In this document: positions 14,530-23,609 of the stretch, in pieces
Layout of the letters: each line of letters opens with the position of its first letter
How positions within the stretch are numbered: position 1 is the first letter of the stretch
Assembly: GCF_028285715.1 (NCBI RefSeq)
Contig: NZ_JANQOO010000017.1
Location: forward strand, 558,001 to 622,000
Length of the DNA stretch: 64,000 nucleotides
DNA from: Ulvibacterium sp.
GTDB taxonomy: Bacteria; Bacteroidota; Bacteroidia; Flavobacteriales; Flavobacteriaceae
Reading direction: 5' to 3'
Translations under genes and position numbers: made by a program
The notes under the pieces: model-generated
What the model saw: only the letters and a program-made list of their open reading frames with translations
Databases searched by the model: none
What the model was told of the DNA's origin: nothing

Positions 14530-16733
14530 TACTTCTTTTTTAAGGTAAAAGTCACTTTGGTTCCTGTCCCATCCCTATTCAGATCCGAAATACGAATGGT
14601 TATTCTATTCTTGTGCATATCATTTAAGATGGCGATACGCTTGGCAATGTTACCCATACCCTTGGACTTCTGATTCCTTTGGTGCCTGGTCTTTAATTCG
14701 GCCGATTTCTTTCGACCAATGCCGTTGTCCGAAATGGTAATTTCCAAAGTAGCCTTACTTTGCTGCTTTAAATGTATTTTTAAGAATCCCTTTTCTTCCT
14801 TGTACCGTAAACCATGCCAAATGGCGTTTTCGATATAAGGTTGAAGCAGCATGGGTGGAATTTGGTAGGAATCGATATCCAAATGCTCGCTTGAAACTAT
14901 CTCGTAATTAAATTTTTCCGGAAAGCGGGAATGTTCCAGTTTTACATAGAGCTCCAACAATTCCAATTCCCTGGACAGTGGAATAAAATCTTCTTCCGAA
15001 TTCTCCAGAACAGAACGCATTAAAGTAGAAAACTCGCTTAAATATCTGTTGGCACTTCGCTCATCGCTCTTGGCAATATAGTTATTCACGGAATTCAACG
15101 CGTTAAATATAAAATGCGGGTTCATCTGTGAGCGCAACGATTTTAAAGCGAGCAAATTGTTGGCCAATTTCTGTTGTTGATTGCTCCTATAGAAGAAAAA
15201 GGCAGCCAAAGCAGTTAGAATCATTCCGAAAATCAGGGAATAGATAATCCACTTTTGCCGTTTGTTGTTCTCCTGAATCAACTGTTGCTCCGTAAGGGCC
15301 AAATCATACTTACTTTGTGAAAGTTCGCGTTCCTGCTCCAAGCCTGTTATACGACTCTGTTTGGATGCAATCTCCCTATTAAACCTTGCTGCTCTGGAAA
15401 TCTCTTGCTCTTTTCGAATATATAGGGTATCTACCAGGGCCACATAATCTTGGTAGCTTTCCAAGGCTTTTGAATAATCCCCCTTGTATTTGTAGATTTC
15501 GGATAATTTTCGAGTAGCATCTTTCTGAACCACCAAATCATCCTCCGAATCTGCCTCGACAATACTGCGCTCCAGATATGGAAGTGCCTCGTCATACTTA
15601 TCTTGGGCAATGTAGGCATTGGCAATCTTGTAATTGATACGCTGGGAGGTGATAGTATCCGCTTCTCTTGCGGAGTTGTTGTTATCCAAAACCGGACTTG
15701 AAATTTCCTTTAGTTCGTTCAGCGTTTTTTTACGAAGCTGAATTTCCTCGTCATATCGGTTCTTTTTATTGTAAAAATCAGCTACCTTTTCTTTCTCCTG
15801 AATAGCCCTTTGTGGTGCTTGTAGGCTGGCAAGTTCGAGCGAATTTCCATAAAAACCTTCGGCCTCCAAGGTGCGATTCTCGTTGGCATATGCGTCCGCA
15901 ATTTTGGAGGTAAGATCGGTCATCTTTGGGGTAATCTGGTTTTTTTTGGCCACTTTGAGGCCCTCTTCATAATAGGCGATGGCCTCATCCAATTGATTAA
16001 GGCCTTGAAATGTATCCCCTAAAAATTCGTAAAGCTCAGTTTTCTGATAAGGTTCCAATTGCTTAATTTTTAGCAATGGTAAAAGTGTGGTTTGGGCGGC
16101 ATCGAATTCTTTGTTCTGTAAGTAGGCCTCTCCCAACAGCAAAGAAGCCTTTATGGTCTTATTAGCCTCATTGGCATCTTTAAGGTTATCAATGGCCAGG
16201 TCATATTGTCTATGATATAAATACACTTCCCCTAGCAGGGTAAGGGACCGGGCCAATTCCTTTTTATTTCCCCTTTTGCCCAATCTGGAAATAGACTGAG
16301 CAATGAAATCGATACTTTTTTCAATATCCGTTTTTTTATATCGATTGGCCGAGTCCAAAAAAGTTTGATGTTCGGATATTGACCCTCTGGAAAGGCTACT
16401 TCTACTGGCCTTCCTTTCGTCCCCAACGTATCCTTCGACTAAAACGTCCACGTCCTCGTTACTGGTGATGGTATGCCGTACCGTTTCGAATTCGGAACTT
16501 GTAAAAACGAGTTCATCCCCAACGCTGACATCTATGGTAAATTCGCCAAAAGCATTTGTTACGGTATACTCTCCGGTATTTGTAGAGACCTCAACCCCGG
16601 TTATGGGTATGCCCGTTTCCCTGCCTTTTACCGAACCTTTTATTGTCATCTGGGTGGAGTTCCTAGTTACTTGGGAAAGCCCGGTCGAAAAAAGTATAAG
16701 AAATAGAAATGTTATGTACGTATTGCTTCGCAT
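14529..16733 (-). CDS. LytS-type sensor histidine kinase with TPR repeats and a carboxypeptidase-regulatory domain
   Basis: About 734 residues from the ATG at 16733, chosen because it opens a clear signal peptide (hydrophobic stretch ending Gly-Leu-Ser-Gln). Order: a CarboxypepD_reg-like beta domain (about 30-100), many TPR repeats (about 140-460), coiled coil, one membrane helix, a LytS-type His_kinase domain (Ser-Gln-Met-Asn-Pro-His-Phe-Ile-Phe-Asn-Ala-Leu-Asn) and an HATPase domain with Asp-Asn-Gly-Ile-Gly. The N-terminal part is therefore probably periplasmic. The regulatory beta domain is common in TonB-dependent receptors and unusual in kinases. Cognate regulator immediately downstream. 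A 22-bp palindrome lies in the upstream region. Confidence 0.92.
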   Translation of the reverse strand: MRSNTYITFLFLILFSTGLSQVTRNSTQMTIKGSVKGRETGIPITGVEVSTNTGEYTVTNAFGEFTIDVSVGDELVFTSSEFETVRHTITSNEDVDVLVEGYVGDERKASRSSLSRGSISEHQTFLDSANRYKKTDIEKSIDFIAQSISRLGKRGNKKELARSLTLLGEVYLYHRQYDLAIDNLKDANEANKTIKASLLLGEAYLQNKEFDAAQTTLLPLLKIKQLEPYQKTELYEFLGDTFQGLNQLDEAIAYYEEGLKVAKKNQITPKMTDLTSKIADAYANENRTLEAEGFYGNSLELASLQAPQRAIQEKEKVADFYNKKNRYDEEIQLRKKTLNELKEISSPVLDNNNSAREADTITSQRINYKIANAYIAQDKYDEALPYLERSIVEADSEDDLVVQKDATRKLSEIYKYKGDYSKALESYQDYVALVDTLYIRKEQEISRAARFNREIASKQSRITGLEQERELSQSKYDLALTEQQLIQENNKRQKWIIYSLIFGMILTALAAFFFYRSNQQQKLANNLLALKSLRSQMNPHFIFNALNSVNNYIAKSDERSANRYLSEFSTLMRSVLENSEEDFIPLSRELELLELYVKLEHSRFPEKFNYEIVSSEHLDIDSYQIPPMLLQPYIENAIWHGLRYKEEKGFLKIHLKQQSKATLEITISDNGIGRKKSAELKTRHQRNQKSKGMGNIAKRIAILNDMHKNRITIRISDLNRDGTGTKVTFTLKKK

Positions 16734-16823
16734 AGTGCTGTTATACCCTGTAAACTTAGGAGATTTTGGCGGTACTGAAAAACGGGAAAATCCCAAAAAC
16801 AAGACTTGAAATAGTAAATTCCG

Positions 16824-16845
16824 GCCCTTTGATCGATCAAAGGGC
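16824..16845. promoter_or_regulatory. Perfect 22-bp palindrome between divergent genes
   Basis: The half-site GCCCTTTGATC is followed directly by its exact reverse complement, with no spacer. It lies 91 bp upstream of the histidine kinase start and 98 bp upstream of the VWA lipoprotein start, which are divergently transcribed. There is no T-tract, so a dimeric regulator operator is more likely than a terminator. Confidence 0.6.
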
Positions 16846-16887
16846 TACTTTACGCATTCAAAAAACCACTTTGCTCATTACCTGTTT

Positions 16888-16915
16888 TTTGGGAAAAAGT
16901 TTGCATCTAGTTTTA
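16888..16915 (+). promoter_or_regulatory. Possible promoter of the VWA lipoprotein gene
   Basis: TTTG (16888-16891), a 16-bp spacer, then TAGTTTTA (16908-16915), one base off TAnnTTTG. The element ends 27 bp before the ATG at 16943. Confidence 0.35.
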
Positions 16916-16942
16916 GTCCATAATCCATAAATAAAAATCAAA

Positions 16943-18118
16943 ATGAAATTTGCACAACAACTCTTGGGTATTGGACTTTCGCTTTTTGCGGTATCCCTAT
17001 ACGGATGCGAGCCAAAACCCAACAGCAAGAATAAAGAAACTATTGTTGCCCAGGCTATTCTGGACGAGAAAAAAACATCCAACAACATGGTGAAAATCGC
17101 ACTGCTGTTGGACACTAGCAATAGTATGGACGGACTCATTAATCAGGCCAAGGCACAGTTATGGGATATTATAAACAAATTTACCCATGCAAAATGTGGA
17201 AATCAAGGTGTGCCAAATCTGCAAATTGCGCTTTACCAATATGGTAATGACAACCTGTCCTCTAGGGAAGGCTACATTCAACAGGTATTGGGTTTTAGTG
17301 ACGATCTGGATGAAATTTCAGAGAAATTGTTTTCCCTTACCACAAACGGTGGGGAAGAGTATTGCGGAAAGGTTATCCAAACCGCGTTGGGCCAATTGGA
17401 TTGGGGTAAAAACCCGGATAATCTTAAAATGATCTTTATTGCCGGAAACGAGCCTTTTACCCAAGGGAAATTGGACTACAAAGATGCCGCTACCCAGGCA
17501 AAGGAGAAGGATATAATTGTAAATACCATCTTTTGTGGGGATTATGAACAAGGTATCCATACGCGATGGAAGCACGGGGCCACCTTGACCGGTGGGGAAT
17601 ATTCGGCTATTGACCATAATAGGAAGGTAGTGCACATAGACACCCCATATGATGACATCATTATTCAATTAAATTCCAAATTAAACCGTACGTATATCTC
17701 CTATGGGGCCCTCGGAAGGGAAAAAGTACAGATTCAATTGGACCAGGACGAGAATGCCATGGCGATGGAAGAAGCTGTGGCCGTAAAACGCGCCGTTAGC
17801 AAAAGTTCCCGATTGTATAAAAATTCCAAATGGGATTTGGTTGACGCCTATGGGGAAGGAACAATGACCCTATCCGATATTAAAACAGATGAATTGCCTC
17901 CAGAACTAAAAAACAAGAATCCGCAGGAAATCGAATCCTATATCTTGAAAAAAAGAGAGGAGCGCAAAAAGATTCAAAAGGAAATTCGGGAATTGAACGC
18001 CAAGCGGGAAATCTATATCACCAAAAACCAAAAAGAAAATTCCCAAGGCGATTTGGAAGGGGCCATGTTGGAAGCTATTGAAAAGCAGGCGGCCCAGAAG
18101 AATTACAGATGGGAGTAA
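16943..18118 (+). CDS. VWA-domain lipoprotein
   Basis: 391 residues. The signal peptide ends in a lipobox (Leu-Tyr-Gly-Cys22), so the protein should be lipid-anchored in the envelope. A von Willebrand A domain spans about 48-250 with the metal-ion-dependent adhesion site Asp-Thr-Ser-Asn-Ser at 57-61 and a later conserved Gly-Asn-Glu. The C-terminal third is charged and predicted coiled coil (lysine/glutamate-rich, about 325-390). Ligand unknown. It is divergent from the histidine kinase across a 22-bp palindrome, so it may be a regulated target of that system, which is an inference. Confidence 0.88.
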   Translation: MKFAQQLLGIGLSLFAVSLYGCEPKPNSKNKETIVAQAILDEKKTSNNMVKIALLLDTSNSMDGLINQAKAQLWDIINKFTHAKCGNQGVPNLQIALYQYGNDNLSSREGYIQQVLGFSDDLDEISEKLFSLTTNGGEEYCGKVIQTALGQLDWGKNPDNLKMIFIAGNEPFTQGKLDYKDAATQAKEKDIIVNTIFCGDYEQGIHTRWKHGATLTGGEYSAIDHNRKVVHIDTPYDDIIIQLNSKLNRTYISYGALGREKVQIQLDQDENAMAMEEAVAVKRAVSKSSRLYKNSKWDLVDAYGEGTMTLSDIKTDELPPELKNKNPQEIESYILKKREERKKIQKEIRELNAKREIYITKNQKENSQGDLEGAMLEAIEKQAAQKNYRWE

Positions 18119-18130
18119 AATGCTTTAGGT

Positions 18131-18172
18131 ACGCCTTATCCATTTATTTACAAATGGGTGGGGCGTTTTTGT
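18131..18172 (+). terminator. Terminator of the VWA lipoprotein gene
   Basis: ACGCC (18131-18135) pairs with GGCGT (18162-18166), enclosing an inner CCATTT/AAATGG stem, followed by a T-rich run. It sits between this gene and the convergent porP. Confidence 0.65.
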
Positions 18173-18181
18173 TTTACGGTC

Positions 18182-19174
18182 TTACTGTGCTGCCGGGCAA
18201 TAGCAATCGTAACGTCTTTCGGATTGCCCAAAATCGTATCCAACCGTAATCTGGTGGAACCCACCATTGTCAAAACGGATATCCCCCATTTGATAGGAAT
18301 AGTTATAGGATACCATAAAATTTTTAATATTGGCACCTATTATCGGCGTTATCAATTGCAACCGCTGCTCGCCGAAACTACCATCGGTTTGGAACTGGGC
18401 CCCATCAAAACTTCTTCTATAGGATATCCCGCCCCATAATCGTCCAAAACTTACATCCTTGTATACCTTGGCATTGATGTCCACGGTTCTTTCCTCAGTA
18501 AACTCGGTCAACTGAAATAACACGGAAGGTTCATATTGCCATTCGTTTCTTCCGAAGACATATCCAGCGGAAATTAGATATCTTCTTAGATTATCAAACT
18601 CTATGGCCGTATATAAATCTCGTCCGGATCCCAAAACATTAAGCACCGAAAAATGCGCATAAAACTCCATGAGACTGTAGGACATGCCCAAATCCATATT
18701 AAAATAGCTCACACTATTTCTAGTTCCGGTAATAATAGGATCGGGAATTACAGAACGGAATTCCGTCTCGTCCAAACTACTTTGAATCAAACCCCCACTA
18801 AGACCAAATGATAATTGATTTAGATATCGAATATCGCCCCCTAGCTTTAAATGGTGTGCATAAGTCAATTTTAAACCGGTTTGTGAATGGTACCCATTGG
18901 CATCATTGAAGAAGATAGCCCCAACGCCACTATTACTGTCACCCAGTCTAAAATGGGCATTCAAGGTCTGAAGATTGGGAGCCTCGTCCACACTAAACCA
19001 TTGCTGCCTTATGGTACCCCTTATCTTTCCACCTTCCCCGATACCCGCCATAGAGGGGTATACTAAATAGTAGTTGTCCGATAAATAGTCAAAATATACG
19101 GGAATCCCTTCTTGTGCCCATGACTGGACGCCATAAGCAAGAAAGGAGCATAAAAGCAGTAAACGAAGTTTCAT
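18182..19174 (-). CDS. porP: PorP/SprF-family protein, probable PorP
   Basis: 330 residues from the ATG at 19174, which begins a clean signal peptide (ending Ser-Trp-Ala-Gln). A longer frame from 19297 would overlap the divergent gene and is rejected. After the signal come the PorP features Tyr-Tyr-Leu-Val-Tyr-Pro-Ser-Met-Ala-Gly and Arg-Gln-Gln-Trp, then beta-barrel strands and an unusual Cys-Tyr-Cys-Pro tail. PorP works with PorK/L/M/N in the T9SS and gliding machine of Bacteroidota. It stands alone, not beside an adhesin, as expected for the core PorP rather than a cargo-specific SprF. Confidence 0.8.
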   Translation of the reverse strand: MKLRLLLLCSFLAYGVQSWAQEGIPVYFDYLSDNYYLVYPSMAGIGEGGKIRGTIRQQWFSVDEAPNLQTLNAHFRLGDSNSGVGAIFFNDANGYHSQTGLKLTYAHHLKLGGDIRYLNQLSFGLSGGLIQSSLDETEFRSVIPDPIITGTRNSVSYFNMDLGMSYSLMEFYAHFSVLNVLGSGRDLYTAIEFDNLRRYLISAGYVFGRNEWQYEPSVLFQLTEFTEERTVDINAKVYKDVSFGRLWGGISYRRSFDGAQFQTDGSFGEQRLQLITPIIGANIKNFMVSYNYSYQMGDIRFDNGGFHQITVGYDFGQSERRYDCYCPAAQ

Positions 19175-19271
19175 CAAATTTGGGGGGATATGAGTTAATA
19201 TCGATAAATATAAAACATATAACGAATGAAACGCTACATTATTATATATACAAATACCGAGAAAATGGTTG

Positions 19272-19279
19272 TATTTTTG
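19272..19279 (+). promoter_or_regulatory. Bacteroidota -7 element of the NifU-like gene
   Basis: TATTTTTG matches TAnnTTTG exactly and ends 16 bp before the ATG at 19296, leaving a leader of about ten bases. The expected TTG element upstream is not evident. Confidence 0.5.
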
Positions 19280-19295
19280 AAAAAAATTAGTCGCC

Positions 19296-20198
19296 ATGAA
19301 GGAGTATAATATTACCGTAGTACCAACTCAAAACCCTGCCATTTTAAAATTTGAGACCAACCAATTGCTCACCAAAGGAAATAACTATGAATTCAAAAAC
19401 ATAGATGATGCCAAAGATTCACCTTTGGCCCAGCAGCTTTTCTACCTTCCTTTTATCAAAACCGTTTACATTTCGGGAAACTTTATAGCCCTGGAACGGT
19501 TCGATATCGTGGATTGGGAAGATGTAAAGGATGAAGTGGCCCAACAGTTGGTAGAATACCTGAATGCCGGCGAGCCCGTTGTCCGAGAAGAAACAAGTGG
19601 AAAAAAAATCCCGGTAACGGTCTATGCCGAGGTTACTCCCAATCCTTCTACAATGAAATTCGTAGCCAGCAGAAAAATAGTCCCGGAGGCGTTTGAATTT
19701 AAAAATATTGATGAGGCGGCGGAATCCGAACTGGCCAAACAATTATTCCATTTCCCATTTGTGAAACAGGTTTTTCTGGATGAGAATTATGTTTCCATAA
19801 GCAAATACGAAATGGCCCAATGGGACGAAATTACCATGGAACTTCGTGAGTTTATACGGGATTTCATTGCGGACGGGAAAGAAGTGGTATCTGCCAATGC
19901 TGAAGGCGTAAAAACGGCAAACACTCCCAAGGAACAAAAAATTAACGAAAATTTGGACGACACTTCATTGCAAATCATAGACATCCTGGAAGAATACGTA
20001 AAGCCGGCCGTAGCCAGCGACGGAGGCAATATTCTTTTTAAATCCTATGAACAGGAAAGTAAAACCGTGAACGTAATCCTTCAGGGTGCATGTAGCGGTT
20101 GTCCGTCCTCAACCTATACGCTAAAGAATGGAATCGAAACCATGCTCAAAAATATGATGGGAGATAAGGTGAATGAGGTGATTGCATTGAACGGTTGA
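19296..20198 (+). CDS. NifU-like Fe-S scaffold protein with two Nfu N-terminal domains
   Basis: 300 residues. Two successive Nfu N-terminal-type domains (about 3-95 and 105-195) share the pattern Asn-Pro-x-x-Met/Ile-Lys-Phe, Phe-Lys-Asn-Ile-Asp and Leu-Ala-x-Gln-Leu-Phe. A C-terminal NifU domain follows (about 225-300) with Cys266-x-x-Cys269 (Cys-Ser-Gly-Cys-Pro-Ser-Ser), the cluster-binding pair. It assembles or carries [4Fe-4S] clusters to client enzymes. The duplicated N-domain is odd compared with single-domain Nfu proteins but common in this phylum. The dodecin-like gene follows on the same strand. Confidence 0.92.
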   Translation: MKEYNITVVPTQNPAILKFETNQLLTKGNNYEFKNIDDAKDSPLAQQLFYLPFIKTVYISGNFIALERFDIVDWEDVKDEVAQQLVEYLNAGEPVVREETSGKKIPVTVYAEVTPNPSTMKFVASRKIVPEAFEFKNIDEAAESELAKQLFHFPFVKQVFLDENYVSISKYEMAQWDEITMELREFIRDFIADGKEVVSANAEGVKTANTPKEQKINENLDDTSLQIIDILEEYVKPAVASDGGNILFKSYEQESKTVNVILQGACSGCPSSTYTLKNGIETMLKNMMGDKVNEVIALNG

Positions 20199-20268
20199 TT
20201 TTAGCCGATTACTCCTTCATTCCAGTTTATATTCGCTAACTTTAATAGAATTTAAAAACACGATCATT

Positions 20269-20469
20269 ATGGCAGTTTTAAAAGTAATTGAAGTATTGGC
20301 GAACTCCGATGAAAGTTGGGAAGATGCCACAAAGAAGGCTGTAGCGGAGGCCTCCAAATCCGTAAAAAATATTCGATCGGTATACGTCAACGAGCAGAGT
20401 GCTACCGTGGATGACGGAAAAATAAAGGAGTACCGAGTAAACGTAAAAATCACCTTTGAGGTAAAGTAA
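20269..20469 (+). CDS. Dodecin family protein, flavin-site residues not conserved
   Basis: 66 residues, the normal dodecin length, with the beta-alpha-beta-beta layout and a C-terminal Tyr-Arg-Val-Asn-Val-Lys-Ile-Thr-Phe-Glu-Val strand. Dodecins form hollow dodecamers that store flavin. In characterised members a tryptophan and a glutamine stack and bind the flavin pairs. Here the segment aligned to the tryptophan reads Arg-Ser-Val-Tyr (near 36-39), and the glutamine position reads Arg56. The only Trp is at 17. So the fold is clear, but flavin storage should not be assumed. TAACTTTA 25-35 bp upstream is one base off the -7 consensus. Confidence 0.9.
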   Translation: MAVLKVIEVLANSDESWEDATKKAVAEASKSVKNIRSVYVNEQSATVDDGKIKEYRVNVKITFEVK

Positions 20470-20495
20470 ATATCTTTTAAGATATGTTAGGTTAC

Positions 20496-20521
20496 GCCCG
20501 CCAAATGGCGGGCTTTTTTTA
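20496..20521 (+). terminator. Terminator of the dodecin-like gene
   Basis: Perfect stem GCCCGCC (20496-20502) and GGCGGGC (20507-20513) with an AAAT loop and a T7 run. Its position shows that the downstream thioredoxin-domain gene must start after it. Confidence 0.92.
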
Positions 20522-20535
20522 TATTTTCTTTGCAC

Positions 20536-20543
20536 TACCTTTG
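20536..20543 (+). promoter_or_regulatory. -7 element of the thioredoxin-domain gene
   Basis: TACCTTTG is an exact match to TAnnTTTG just after the terminator. The transcript would begin at about 20550, which favours the ATG at 20565, or a leaderless start at 20547, over any earlier codon. Confidence 0.55.
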
Positions 20544-20546
20544 AAT

Positions 20547-22658
20547 ATGTCTTTCTTTAGATGTATGATAGTGTGTTTTTTTTCCTGTATTGGGCTTGCC
20601 CAAAAAACCCAAAAGATGACCCATACCTATACCAATTCCTTAATTCACGAAACCAGTCCCTATTTATTGCAACACGCCCATAATCCGGTTAATTGGCAAG
20701 CGTGGAATCCGGAAAGTCTGGAGGTTGCCCAAAAGCAAAACAAATTACTGCTCATAAGTATTGGCTATGCTGCCTGCCATTGGTGCCATGTTATGGAACA
20801 TGAATGTTTTGAGGACAAAGAAGTGGCGGAGGTCATGAACCAAAACTTTATAAATATAAAAGTGGATAGGGAAGAGCGTCCGGACATTGATCAAATCTAC
20901 ATGGATGCCCTTCAAATCATGACAGGTAGTGGCGGTTGGCCACTCAATATCGTGGCATTGCCGGATGGTAGGCCCTTTTGGGGAGCCACTTATGTAAAAA
21001 AGGGCAATTGGATCAATGTACTGGAGCAATTGTCCGTTCTATACCACAAAAATCCATCAAAAATTTTGGAATATGCCCAAAATATGACGGAGGGCTTAAA
21101 CGCCATAAATCTAGTGGAGAATAAACCGGATTCGGATATTATTACTTCACAGGATTTAGGCAAGGGTGTACAGGAATGGTCACAATTTTTTGATAAAAAA
21201 ATGGGGGGCTACCGGCGTGCTCCAAAATTCATGATGCCAGTTAACCTCAATTTCCTTCTACACTATGGTACGATGGAAAATGACGAAAAAATCCTGGATT
21301 ATGTACACACTTCCCTTACCAAAATGGCCTGGGGTGGAATTTTTGACCATGTAGGTGGGGGATTTTCCAGATATTCCGTCGATGCCAAATGGCATGTGCC
21401 CCATTTTGAAAAGATGCTGTATGACAATGGCCAATTGGTTAGCCTTTATGCAAAGGCCTATGCCTCCTCAAAAAATGAGCTCTACAAAAGTGTTGTTGAA
21501 AGAACCGTCCAATTCGTGGAAAAGGAACTAATGAGTGAAAACTTTGGATTCTATTCTTCCTTGGATGCCGATAGCATCAACGAAAATGGGAGCTTGGAAG
21601 AAGGAGCTTATTATGTTTGGCAAGAGAACGATTTGCAATCAATCTTGGGAAAGGACTTCCCATTGTTTAAGGACTATTTTAACATTAATAGTTATGGGCA
21701 CTGGGAGCATGGAAATTATGTGTTGATCCGTGACGAACCGGACTCGGAAATCGCAAAAAAACACTCCGTTGACCCAACGAGCCTGAAAAATACTATTGTA
21801 GACTGCCTTGTGTTATTGGAAAAAGAACGCAATAAAAGAAATAGACCCAGGTTGGACGATAAAATCCTTACCTCCTGGAACGGCCTTATGCTAAAGGGTT
21901 TGGTGGATGCATACCGATATCTTGGAAAAAGTGACTATTTGGAGTTGGCCCTAAAAAATGCGGCTTTTATTGAATCGGAATTGACCAAGGAAGAAGGTGG
22001 GCTTTATCACAATCATAAAAACGGCACAAGTACCATTAATGGGTATTTGGAGGATTATGCTTCCGTTATCGATGCATTTATCGGCCTATATGAAATAACA
22101 TTTGACGGGAAATGGTTGATGCGGGCCAAAACATTGACGGAATATTGCCTGGAAAACTTTAGGGACGAAGAAAGTGGCCTATTCTTCTTTACATCCAAGG
22201 AAGAACCGCGTTTGGTTCGTAGAACTCTGGAAACCTCCGATAATGTTATCCCAGCATCCAATTCCATTATGGCAAAAAACCTATATAAGTTGTCCAAAAT
22301 CCTATTTGAGATGGACTATGGAGAAATCGCTCGACAAATGCTTAAAAACATTCAGGAAAATTTTGACAAAAATGCCCAAAGTCATGCCAATTGGATGCAA
22401 TTGGCGCTATATTTTAACAAGCCTTTCTATGAAGTGGCCATTATAGGGGAACAATTTGAGGAAAAAGCCAAGGCGATGCACACCCTTTATTTACCCAATA
22501 TTGTTCTGGCCGCTACAAAAAAAGAGAGCAAATTGCCACTGTTACAAAATAGATTCAACCCAAAGCAGACCTTGTATTATGTCTGTGAGCAGGGTTCCTG
22601 CAAGCTTCCCGTGCTGCAATTGGAAGAGGTGTTGAACCAATTGCAATTTCAGAATTAA
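20547..22658 (+). CDS. Thioredoxin domain-containing protein (DUF255, YyaL/SPATA20 family)
   Basis: About 703 residues from the ATG at 20547; the ATG at 20565 is also possible. An earlier in-frame ATG at 20484 lies inside the preceding terminator and is rejected. A short hydrophobic N-terminus resembles a signal peptide. Then a thioredoxin-like domain carries Cys-His-Trp-Cys-His-Val-Met and Lys-Val-Asp-Arg-Glu-Glu-Arg-Pro-Asp, and a long six-hairpin glycosidase-like (alpha/alpha toroid) region follows with Pro-Lys-Phe-Met-Met-Pro and [12 protein letters not shown]. The family is widespread, but its enzymatic role is not established. Confidence 0.9.
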   Translation: MSFFRCMIVCFFSCIGLAQKTQKMTHTYTNSLIHETSPYLLQHAHNPVNWQAWNPESLEVAQKQNKLLLISIGYAACHWCHVMEHECFEDKEVAEVMNQNFINIKVDREERPDIDQIYMDALQIMTGSGGWPLNIVALPDGRPFWGATYVKKGNWINVLEQLSVLYHKNPSKILEYAQNMTEGLNAINLVENKPDSDIITSQDLGKGVQEWSQFFDKKMGGYRRAPKFMMPVNLNFLLHYGTMENDEKILDYVHTSLTKMAWGGIFDHVGGGFSRYSVDAKWHVPHFEKMLYDNGQLVSLYAKAYASSKNELYKSVVERTVQFVEKELMSENFGFYSSLDADSINENGSLEEGAYYVWQENDLQSILGKDFPLFKDYFNINSYGHWEHGNYVLIRDEPDSEIAKKHSVDPTSLKNTIVDCLVLLEKERNKRNRPRLDDKILTSWNGLMLKGLVDAYRYLGKSDYLELALKNAAFIESELTKEEGGLYHNHKNGTSTINGYLEDYASVIDAFIGLYEITFDGKWLMRAKTLTEYCLENFRDEESGLFFFTSKEEPRLVRRTLETSDNVIPASNSIMAKNLYKLSKILFEMDYGEIARQMLKNIQENFDKNAQSHANWMQLALYFNKPFYEVAIIGEQFEEKAKAMHTLYLPNIVLAATKKESKLPLLQNRFNPKQTLYYVCEQGSCKLPVLQLEEVLNQLQFQN

Positions 22659-22737
22659 TATTAACAATAGTTTAATCCTTTCTTTTTGATTGGGATTCTA
22701 CAATTTTTTAAGTTTCTAAAAACCAAAAAGCTACAAA

Positions 22738-23571
22738 ATGGAAAAATTTACGGATTGGCAAGCACACATAGACGAGGCCATAAATTGGGTTTGGAATTTT
22801 CTCCCGGACATGATCATGGCGGTCATTATTTTAGTCGTAGGTCTCTGGATCATTAAGTTTATCAATCGTATGGTCCGCAAATTTTTCCAGAAAAAGGATT
22901 ACGACCTGGCCCTGGAAACTTTTTTACAGAGTTTTATAAGCATTGCACTTAAACTCCTGTTATTCGTATTGGTCATAACCCAACTAGGCGTTAAATCGTC
23001 CTCTTTGGTAGCCATAGTGGGCGCAGCTGGACTTGCCATTGGTCTTGCCTTACAGGGTTCTTTATCCAATTTCGCCGGTGGCGTGCTTATTCTTTTGTTC
23101 AAGCCTTTTAGGGTCGGGGATTTTATTTCGGCACAAGGTGTTGATGGAACGGTAAAGGAGATATCCATATTTACCACAAAACTCAACACTTTTGGTAACC
23201 AGTTGGCCATTATTCCCAACGGACAGCTGAGCAACAACAATATCATCAATTACAATGCGGAAAGTACGCGAAGAGATAAAATAGACATAGGAATCGGATA
23301 TGGCTCCAATATAAAAAGTGCTAAGGATATCCTTCTAAAAATTTGTTCGGACAATGAAAATATTTTAAAAGAACCGATACCGGAAGTTTACGTTGGGGAA
23401 CTTGCCGATAGTTCGGTAAACCTTACATTGCGTTTTTGGGCGAACAATGATGTCTTTTGGGCGGCCCATTTTTATGTAATGGAGGAAATAAAGCTCCGAT
23501 TTGATGAGGCCGGTATTGAAATCCCTTTCCCACAACGGGATATCCATATGAAAACAGAAACTATTTCGTAA
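22738..23571 (+). CDS. Small-conductance mechanosensitive channel (MscS family)
   Basis: 277 residues, close to E. coli MscS (286). Three N-terminal membrane helices, the third being the Gly/Ala-rich pore helix (Ile-Val-Gly-Ala-Ala-Gly-Leu-Ala-Ile-Gly-Leu-Ala-Leu-Gln-Gly-Ser-Leu-Ser-Asn-Phe-Ala), followed by the MscS beta domain (Pro-Phe-Arg-Val-Gly-Asp; Pro-Asn-Gly-Gln-Leu) and a C-terminal alpha/beta domain. It opens under membrane tension to release solutes during hypo-osmotic shock, relevant for a marine lifestyle. The 79-bp gap to the upstream gene shows no terminator. Confidence 0.95.
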   Translation: MEKFTDWQAHIDEAINWVWNFLPDMIMAVIILVVGLWIIKFINRMVRKFFQKKDYDLALETFLQSFISIALKLLLFVLVITQLGVKSSSLVAIVGAAGLAIGLALQGSLSNFAGGVLILLFKPFRVGDFISAQGVDGTVKEISIFTTKLNTFGNQLAIIPNGQLSNNNIINYNAESTRRDKIDIGIGYGSNIKSAKDILLKICSDNENILKEPIPEVYVGELADSSVNLTLRFWANNDVFWAAHFYVMEEIKLRFDEAGIEIPFPQRDIHMKTETIS

Positions 23572-23609
23572 CTTTTACATCAAAGAAATCACCATCAAAT
23601 GAAGTGGCC

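Noticed and set aside
19175..19297. Longer N-terminus of porP
   Set aside because: It overlaps the divergent NifU-like gene start and precedes a good signal peptide beginning at 19174.
20484..20546. Longer N-terminus of the thioredoxin-domain protein
   Set aside because: This segment contains the dodecin terminator and the -7 element, so it is not translated.
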